DNA of 10,978 nucleotides from AM-0621 sp964573505 (GTDB lineage Bacteria; Planctomycetota; Planctomycetia; Planctomycetales; Planctomycetaceae): the NCBI GenBank assembly GCA_964573505.1, contig CAZNMS010000289.1:1-10978 (forward strand), read 5' to 3'. A model generated the notes under the pieces. The model saw only the letters and a list, made by a program, of their open reading frames with translations, had not been told where the DNA came from and did no database searches. The position numbers and the translations under genes are program-made. Shown in pieces: positions 6,439-10,978 of this stretch (position 1 is its first letter; every line of letters starts with the position of its first letter).

Positions 6439-6449
6439 CCTTCAAAAGA

Positions 6450-6488
6450 GAAGCCATCATCGAAAGTCGATGACGGCTTCTTTTTTTT
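6450..6488 (+). terminator. Intrinsic terminator of tRNA-Ser
   Basis: GAAGCC (6450-6455) pairs with GGCTTC (6475-6480) and TCATCGA (6457-6463) with TCGATGA (6467-6473), with one A/C mismatch and an AAG loop. Eight T residues follow (6481-6488). It begins 12 bases after the tRNA 3' end. Confidence 0.9.
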
Positions 6489-6503
6489 GCGCCGTCGATA
6501 GTC

Positions 6504-6572
6504 GCCTTTTGCTCTGCGAAAGGCATTGTCGGCTTTTGCTCCGCAAAAGCTTCCTTTTGCGGAGCGAAAGGC
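6504..6572. repeat. Triple-hairpin cluster (CCTTTTGC-n3-GCGAAAGG type)
   Basis: Three hairpins follow one another: 6504-6524 (CCTTTTGC-TCT-GCGAAAGG core), 6532-6550 (perfect GCTTTTGC-TCC-GCAAAAGC) and 6553-6572 (CCTTTTGC-GGA-GCGAAAGG). The first and third are also inverted relative to each other, flanked by GATAGT (6497-6502) and ACTATC (6574-6579). The loops and GC closing pairs match those of the 1-77 element. The cluster lies between the tRNA terminator and the kinase stop, two convergent genes. There is no T-tract on either side, so it is not an ordinary terminator for the kinase. Confidence 0.7.
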
Positions 6573-6645
6573 AACTATCGGATGCTGCTTCGCTGCGTCG
6601 TTAAACAAAGTCTTGCGGCACTCAGCGAGGGATCGTTGCTCGGTG

Positions 6646-9600
6646 CTACTTCTCTCGATCGAGACCGGCGAGCACGGATTGGCGGGCGGCTTCGAAGTCG
6701 AAGCGGGCGTAGGACGTCAGACGCTTCTGATCGAGCTCCATCAGCCGCGCGTCTGAGGGGGATGCTTTCGCGATCTTCTTTTCGAAGTCTTGATACTTCG
6801 CTCGCACCGCCTGACGACCGGTTTCGTAGAACTCAGCGGTCCCGGCGGGCAGCGCGGCGATCGCTGTGTCGAGCAATTTTAATTGCATCGCTTCGGGACG
6901 CCGCGACTCTTCGACGATCGTGCCTGCGAACTCGCGCAGACGACCGGCGAACTCCAGTTGCCGCTTCAGGTCTTCGTCGACTTCGCCGTCCGCCGGTAAC
7001 GCTTTGACTTGCTCAGCCAGTCGCTGCAGTTCGGCGATCATCTCGCGGAAGCGGTTCGCGTAACTGTGAATCCAGCAAAGACCCTCGTAGCTCAGGCGCA
7101 AGTTCGGATGCGAGAGCTTCACTTGCTCGAAGTACTTCTGAGCGTCTTTGTCGTCGTTCCGCACTTTGAGTCGGACCGTCGCGAAGGCCAGCTTGCCATC
7201 AGGCTCGTCGCCCGTCGCGCGAATGGCCGCGAGGAAGTCGGTCGAAAGCTGAGACTCAGCGGCGGGGGTAAATTTTGTGACACCCCAATGATTGGCGAAC
7301 AACCCGCGCACCGCTTCCTTTGCGGCGGGACTCAAGCGGTCCATTTCTGGCGGTGCATCGTTCGGACGAAACAGCACCGGCGTCTGCTTCAGCGGCTCTT
7401 TGCGGTTCTTTGCAGTGAACTCGACCGCAGCCATTTGTGTATTGAGATCATCAAACAGTTCGGTCGGTTCAAGATGCAGGTCCGCGTTCTTGTCGCCTTT
7501 GCCGGAGAGTGCTCGCGCGAGGAACCATCCGAAAACGCCGTGCTGCTTCTCGGTGTTGACGAGCCCGCGTTGACCGTCGGCACAACTGGCGATCGCCCAT
7601 GACTTGCGAAAGACCTCGGGATCTTTCGGCGGCTTCAGCGCGCTAAGCATCGTTTGCGTTGCGGGCTGCTGCTTTTGATCGAGTCCGTCACTCGCGAACG
7701 AGACATCAAGCAGCAGCAACTTCTCCACTGCCGGGTTCTCTTCGAGCAAGCCGCGCAGCCATGCGAGCGAGACGCCGGTCTCTTTCATCCGCGTGAGATC
7801 GAAGTCCTTCGCGGCGTAATACGGCTGATTGGCGTCGTCGACGTATGCGTTGCCGACGACATACACAAGCAGCTCGCATTGAGGCGTCGTCTTCTTCAGC
7901 CAATCGGGAATCGCTTGAGTGAGTCGCACGCTCGTCTCATCAGTGAGCAGCAGCGTTCGATCGCGCGAACAGCCGTAGCGAGTCAGCAATGTGTCATGCA
8001 CGAGCTTCGCGTCACTGACGGCATACGGCAGCTTCGAGATCTTGTTGTCGTCATACGCCTGATTGCCGATGACGAGCGCGAAGCGGTTCTCAACTTCCGG
8101 TCGCAGCGCATCGACGACCGAGATTTCGGTTCGCTCATTAGCGCTGTCGTAAGTGATCTCGATGCGATCGTTGCGGCGCAAGTCAGCAAGTTCCGCTTCC
8201 GTATTGTTGATCGTGACGGCGGTCTTCTTGCCGATCACAAAGCCGCGCCGCTCGGTCCCATTGGGGTTGCCGACGACGAGCGACGACGCTGCCAAATTCA
8301 CTTCCAGCAACGTGCCTTTGTGCTGCGACATGCGCAACGCATGCACTTCGATGATGTCGCGATGATGAGTGACCGAAGCTCGATCGCCCGCTTGCAGGTC
8401 CGCGACTTTGAGCAGCTTGCCGTCGACGATCTGCTTGCCGTTGATCGTCACGTTGCAGTCGTTCGCTGAAGGCAGCGCGACGAGCTTTGAACCGTCGGTG
8501 CGGCGGACTTCCAGTGTGAGCGTGCCTTTGTTGACGTCGCGAATGAAGCCTTCGAGTTTGCGTTTCTGCAGCGCATCAATCTTTGTCGCGATGCGTTTCT
8601 CACCGAGTTTCGGATCGGGCACATGCCGCAACGTGACGCGATCTTCATCCTTGAGATCATCGAGCGTTGCTTGTTGGCCGTTGATGAGAATCTCGGTCCG
8701 CGCATTCGTGCGGATCGAGAGTTCGCCGCGCTGAGCACCTTCGGTGATCTGCACGCGAAACTCGCCAATCGACGCTTGCAGGTTCGTGACGAGCCCCGCG
8801 CTTTCATCCGGTCGAGCGACCTTAATCTCAAGCCGCGCGCGGCCGTCGTCGTCTTTGCCTTTCGCGATGACGACTTGATCTCCGGGTTCGAGATCGCGCG
8901 CCAAAATGAAGCTCTTGTTGTTGAGCAAGATGCGCGGAGCGTTGCCTAACTTGATCTCCTTCGGCTGTCCGTCATCGGCTTCGAGCACGAGCGTGTTGTC
9001 TTCGACATGCACGTGCCTCACGACTCCGCGATCGGGCTCTTTCGCCTCGACCGCTTTCTCGGCGGCCTTTTCGCCCGTCGGCAGAAACAGCATCGCCGCG
9101 CTGAGGATCAAGCTCAGACTGAATGCCGCGATCGCGATGATGCGCTGCTGCTTCTTCGGCTCCGGCTGAGGAGCATCGTCGCCGCCTTGCTTGATGATCT
9201 TCACGTCGATGTTGAGATCGGACAGTGCTTCATCCGCCGTTGCATAGCGCTGCGATTGATCCTTCTCGCAAAGCCGCGTCACGACCGTTGCGATGTCGTC
9301 GGGCACACCTTCAAGGACGCGTTTGATCTCGGGCAATTTTCGATCGCGCGCCGCGTGCCACATCATCCATGCGATCTGCTTATCGCGCCCGAACGCAGCC
9401 AGTCCGGGAAAGAGATTGCTGAAGTTCGGGCCGCAGAGCAGCTCGTAAGCCGCGAAGCCGAGTGAATAGAGATCCGACGCCGGGCCGACATCGCCCCACT
9501 CATCCGAGACCGTCTCGGGGGCCATGTATTTTGTAGTACCCTTGAGCAAGCTGCCGTCTTCATCGCTGACGCGCCGAGCCAATCCGAAGTCGCCGATTTT

Positions 9601-10020
9601 CACTCGCTTGCGCGAGTCGATCATCATGTTGCTCGGCTTGATGTCGCCGTGAACGATGCCGCGCGCGTGCAAGTACTTCAGTGCTCTCAAGCAGTGAGCC
9701 AGTGCGGTCCGCACCGAGCTGATATCCATCGGCTCTTTCGCGATGCGATCACCGAGCGAGCCTTGCATCAGCTCCATGATCAGCCATCCGCGTTTTCGGT
9801 CGATGTCGAAGAACGTGATGATGTTGGGATGCTGCAACGAGGCGAGTAGTTGCGCCTCTTGCCAATAGCGATCCATCTGCTCGGGCAGTTGCTGATACTG
9901 CTCGTGAATCTGCTTGACCGCGACTTCGCGATTGAGCTCGTTGTCTCGCGCTCGATAGACGGTCGCAAAGCTTCCGGTCCCGATGCGCTCTAGCAGTTCA
10001 TATCGCGAATCCCGACTCAC
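6646..10020 (-). CDS. Membrane Ser/Thr protein kinase with tandem beta repeats and a caspase-like domain
   Basis: A 1124-residue protein. Residues 7-270 are a Hanks-type kinase: glycine loop GTGSFATV (14-21), K36, E55, catalytic HGDIKPSN (124-131) with D126, DFG 144-146, APE 167-169. All catalytic residues are present; HGD instead of HRD makes it a non-RD kinase. A Lys/Gln-rich stretch precedes one membrane helix (about 294-313), placing the kinase in the cytoplasm. Outside follow four repeats of about 70-75 residues (about 333-402, 410-484, 489-562, 567-639), each ending near DL-x-x-x-D-R/Q-V-x-I. A caspase-like (peptidase C14) fold starts FALVIGNQAY (about 647) and runs to about 866, but the usual GHG reads GNA (N724) and the usual DxCxSG reads DVSFAS (S774), so it is probably not a protease. 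A helical tail, perhaps TPR-like, follows (about 893-1124). I choose the GTG at 10020 because GGGGAG lies eight bases upstream; the frame extends to a TTG at 10047 with no ribosome binding site. Confidence 0.9.
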   Translation of the reverse strand: MSRDSRYELLERIGTGSFATVYRARDNELNREVAVKQIHEQYQQLPEQMDRYWQEAQLLASLQHPNIITFFDIDRKRGWLIMELMQGSLGDRIAKEPMDISSVRTALAHCLRALKYLHARGIVHGDIKPSNMMIDSRKRVKIGDFGLARRVSDEDGSLLKGTTKYMAPETVSDEWGDVGPASDLYSLGFAAYELLCGPNFSNLFPGLAAFGRDKQIAWMMWHAARDRKLPEIKRVLEGVPDDIATVVTRLCEKDQSQRYATADEALSDLNIDVKIIKQGGDDAPQPEPKKQQRIIAIAAFSLSLILSAAMLFLPTGEKAAEKAVEAKEPDRGVVRHVHVEDNTLVLEADDGQPKEIKLGNAPRILLNNKSFILARDLEPGDQVVIAKGKDDDGRARLEIKVARPDESAGLVTNLQASIGEFRVQITEGAQRGELSIRTNARTEILINGQQATLDDLKDEDRVTLRHVPDPKLGEKRIATKIDALQKRKLEGFIRDVNKGTLTLEVRRTDGSKLVALPSANDCNVTINGKQIVDGKLLKVADLQAGDRASVTHHRDIIEVHALRMSQHKGTLLEVNLAASSLVVGNPNGTERRGFVIGKKTAVTINNTEAELADLRRNDRIEITYDSANERTEISVVDALRPEVENRFALVIGNQAYDDNKISKLPYAVSDAKLVHDTLLTRYGCSRDRTLLLTDETSVRLTQAIPDWLKKTTPQCELLVYVVGNAYVDDANQPYYAAKDFDLTRMKETGVSLAWLRGLLEENPAVEKLLLLDVSFASDGLDQKQQPATQTMLSALKPPKDPEVFRKSWAIASCADGQRGLVNTEKQHGVFGWFLARALSGKGDKNADLHLEPTELFDDLNTQMAAVEFTAKNRKEPLKQTPVLFRPNDAPPEMDRLSPAAKEAVRGLFANHWGVTKFTPAAESQLSTDFLAAIRATGDEPDGKLAFATVRLKVRNDDKDAQKYFEQVKLSHPNLRLSYEGLCWIHSYANRFREMIAELQRLAEQVKALPADGEVDEDLKRQLEFAGRLREFAGTIVEESRRPEAMQLKLLDTAIAALPAGTAEFYETGRQAVRAKYQDFEKKIAKASPSDARLMELDQKRLTSYARFDFEAARQSVLAGLDREK

Positions 10021-10064
10021 GGATTGTTCTCCCCGGTGATGGCTCAATAGCGGCAGCGACGCTG

Positions 10065-10180
10065 ATAGGACCGATAGGACGCAGAGGACTCATAAGGAGT
10101 CCGAGTACGTTGTCGATCATCAGAAAGCGATCGCCTTTTCCTATCAGTCCTATGCGTCCCAATCGTCTTATACGTCCTCT
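10065..10180. repeat. 9-nt periodic repeat array in inverted arms (ATAGGACNN), upp-kinase spacer
   Basis: Four 9-base units (10065-10100: ATAGGACCG, ATAGGACGC, AGAGGACTC, ATAAGGAGT) are followed after 35 bases by five units in the opposite orientation (10136-10180). The consensus is ATAGGACNN, as at 2713-2791. The array fills most of the spacer between upp and the kinase gene, and any read-through transcript would carry it as a long imperfect hairpin. The kinase promoter is probably in or beside it, but I see no clear -35/-10 pair. Confidence 0.75.
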
Positions 10181-10219
10181 GAATTCAGACCTGCCATCGA
10201 ACGCGGATGCGGCTCAACA

Positions 10220-10858
10220 TCAACGACGCAACGTGTTGAATTGCCGATCGCCGGCGTCTCCCAATCCGGGCACGATGAATTTGCGATCGTTCAAGCGCTC
10301 GTCGATCGCCCCGACGACGATCTCAACGTCGGGCCATGCTTTCGACAGCGCATCGACTCCTTCCGGTGCCGCGAGCAACGAAACCATCTTCACATTCCGG
10401 ACGCCCCAGCGCTTGAGCAGCGCGATCGTATGTGTCGCCGAGCCGCCCGTTGCCAACATCGGATCAAGCACAAACGCGATGTCGACGGGGTCTGACTTCG
10501 GCAGCTTCTGGTAGTACTCGACCGGCTGAGCCGTCTCTTCATTGCGATAGACGCCGAGATGCCAAACTTCAGCAGTCGGGATGAGTTCTAAGAATGGATC
10601 GACGAGCCCGAGTCCGGCTCTCAAGATCGGTGCGAGCCCCACTCGCTGACTGAGCACTTTCGTATTCGTCACTGCGAGCGGCGTTGTTGCGGTCGAGTCG
10701 CTCAACTCCAAATCGCGCGTCGCTTCAACCGCGAGTAGTGCCGCAAGTCGTTTGACGAGAGCACGGAACTCAACGGGCGACGTCCCGACATCGCGCAGAT
10801 GACCGAGATGATGTTGCACGAGCGGATGTTGGCAGACTCGCAGTCGTTCGGTCGTCAC
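10220..10858 (-). CDS. upp: Uracil phosphoribosyltransferase
   Basis: A 212-residue cytoplasmic enzyme of pyrimidine salvage that makes UMP and diphosphate from uracil and PRPP. The PRPP-binding motif is VLDPMLATGGSA (about 129-140), the N-terminal half contains the family pattern LAPILRAGLGLVDPFLELIPTAEV (from about 75, read in two parts), and the C-terminus GLGDAGDRQFNT (about 197-208) is the uracil-binding signature. Length is close to the usual 208-210. The start is a GTG at 10858: AGGAG lies eight bases upstream and an in-frame TAG five codons upstream excludes a longer protein. It is the first gene of its strand in the window, followed by a 9-nt repeat array before the kinase, so it is probably transcribed alone. 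Confidence 0.96.
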   Translation of the reverse strand: MTTERLRVCQHPLVQHHLGHLRDVGTSPVEFRALVKRLAALLAVEATRDLELSDSTATTPLAVTNTKVLSQRVGLAPILRAGLGLVDPFLELIPTAEVWHLGVYRNEETAQPVEYYQKLPKSDPVDIAFVLDPMLATGGSATHTIALLKRWGVRNVKMVSLLAAPEGVDALSKAWPDVEIVVGAIDERLNDRKFIVPGLGDAGDRQFNTLRR

Positions 10859-10949
10859 AGTGAAGCTCCTCTACTTCTGGGGGGCGAGAATGTGAGCGTT
10901 GTATTCCATTGCGCGTGCGATGACTTCTGAGGAACACATCCGTTTTGGG

Positions 10950-10973
10950 GTACGACGGACTTGCAGTCCGTCG
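10950..10973. repeat. GACGGACT-family hairpin, half copy at window edge
   Basis: These 24 bases are identical to the left arm at 4645-4668 and fold as GACGGACT-TGC-AGTCCGTC. The second arm, if present, would begin past the right edge. It lies about 90 bases upstream of the upp start. Confidence 0.7.
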
Positions 10974-10978
10974 CTTCT

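Noticed and set aside
5909..6574. Minus-strand open frame of 221 codons across the tRNA region
   Set aside because: It runs antisense through tRNA-Ser and its terminator. The internal peptide EREGFEPSVPF is the familiar artefact of translating a tRNA-Ser gene backwards, and the rest is Arg/Ser-rich with no domain.
7654..8469. Plus-strand open frame of 271 codons
   Set aside because: It lies wholly inside the kinase gene in another frame, is rich in Arg and Val without domain features, and has no ribosome binding site.
10021..10047. Longer kinase start at a TTG
   Set aside because: There is no ribosome binding site before the TTG, while the GTG nine codons later has GGGGAG at ideal spacing and begins the usual MSRDSRYELLERIG-type N-terminus.

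Overview
The window looks like chromosomal DNA of a planctomycete, probably of the Pirellulaceae/Planctomycetaceae type. The grounds are a very large membrane Ser/Thr kinase fused to a caspase-like domain, a secreted one-Cys sulfatase, long gene-poor spacers, and several families of short paired palindromes in those spacers, all of which recall planctomycete genomes. This assignment is inference; no marker gene fixes a genus.

All seven protein genes are on the minus strand; the only plus-strand gene is a tRNA. From left to right: 1-77 is an inverted-repeat element; 135-1673 is a secreted sulfatase; 1732-1792 is a double-hairpin repeat; 1886-2644 is motB and 2821-3681 is motA, split by a 9-nt-periodic repeat array (2713-2791). 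A 114-residue coiled-coil lipoprotein lies at 4015-4359. After a gene-free stretch holding another double hairpin (4645-4703) comes a DUF4956 membrane protein (5042-5722). A repeat-rich spacer follows, then tRNA-Ser(CGA) with its own intrinsic terminator (6352-6488) and a triple-hairpin cluster (6504-6572). The kinase fills 6646-10020. A second 9-nt array (10065-10180) separates it from upp (10220-10858), and half of another palindrome is cut by the right edge.

Functionally, MotA and MotB form the flagellar stator. Upp is pyrimidine salvage, and the sulfatase is a polysaccharide or sulfate-ester scavenging enzyme. The kinase is a signalling receptor-like protein whose caspase-like module has lost both catalytic residues. 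The genes do not form one operon: most are separated by repeat-filled spacers of 170-680 bases.

The two most interesting things are the kinase with tandem beta-rich repeats and a pseudo-caspase, and the intergenic repeats. At least five unrelated-sequence families share one architecture (two self-complementary arms facing each other), and in one family the base changes are compensatory, which points to selection on a folded structure.
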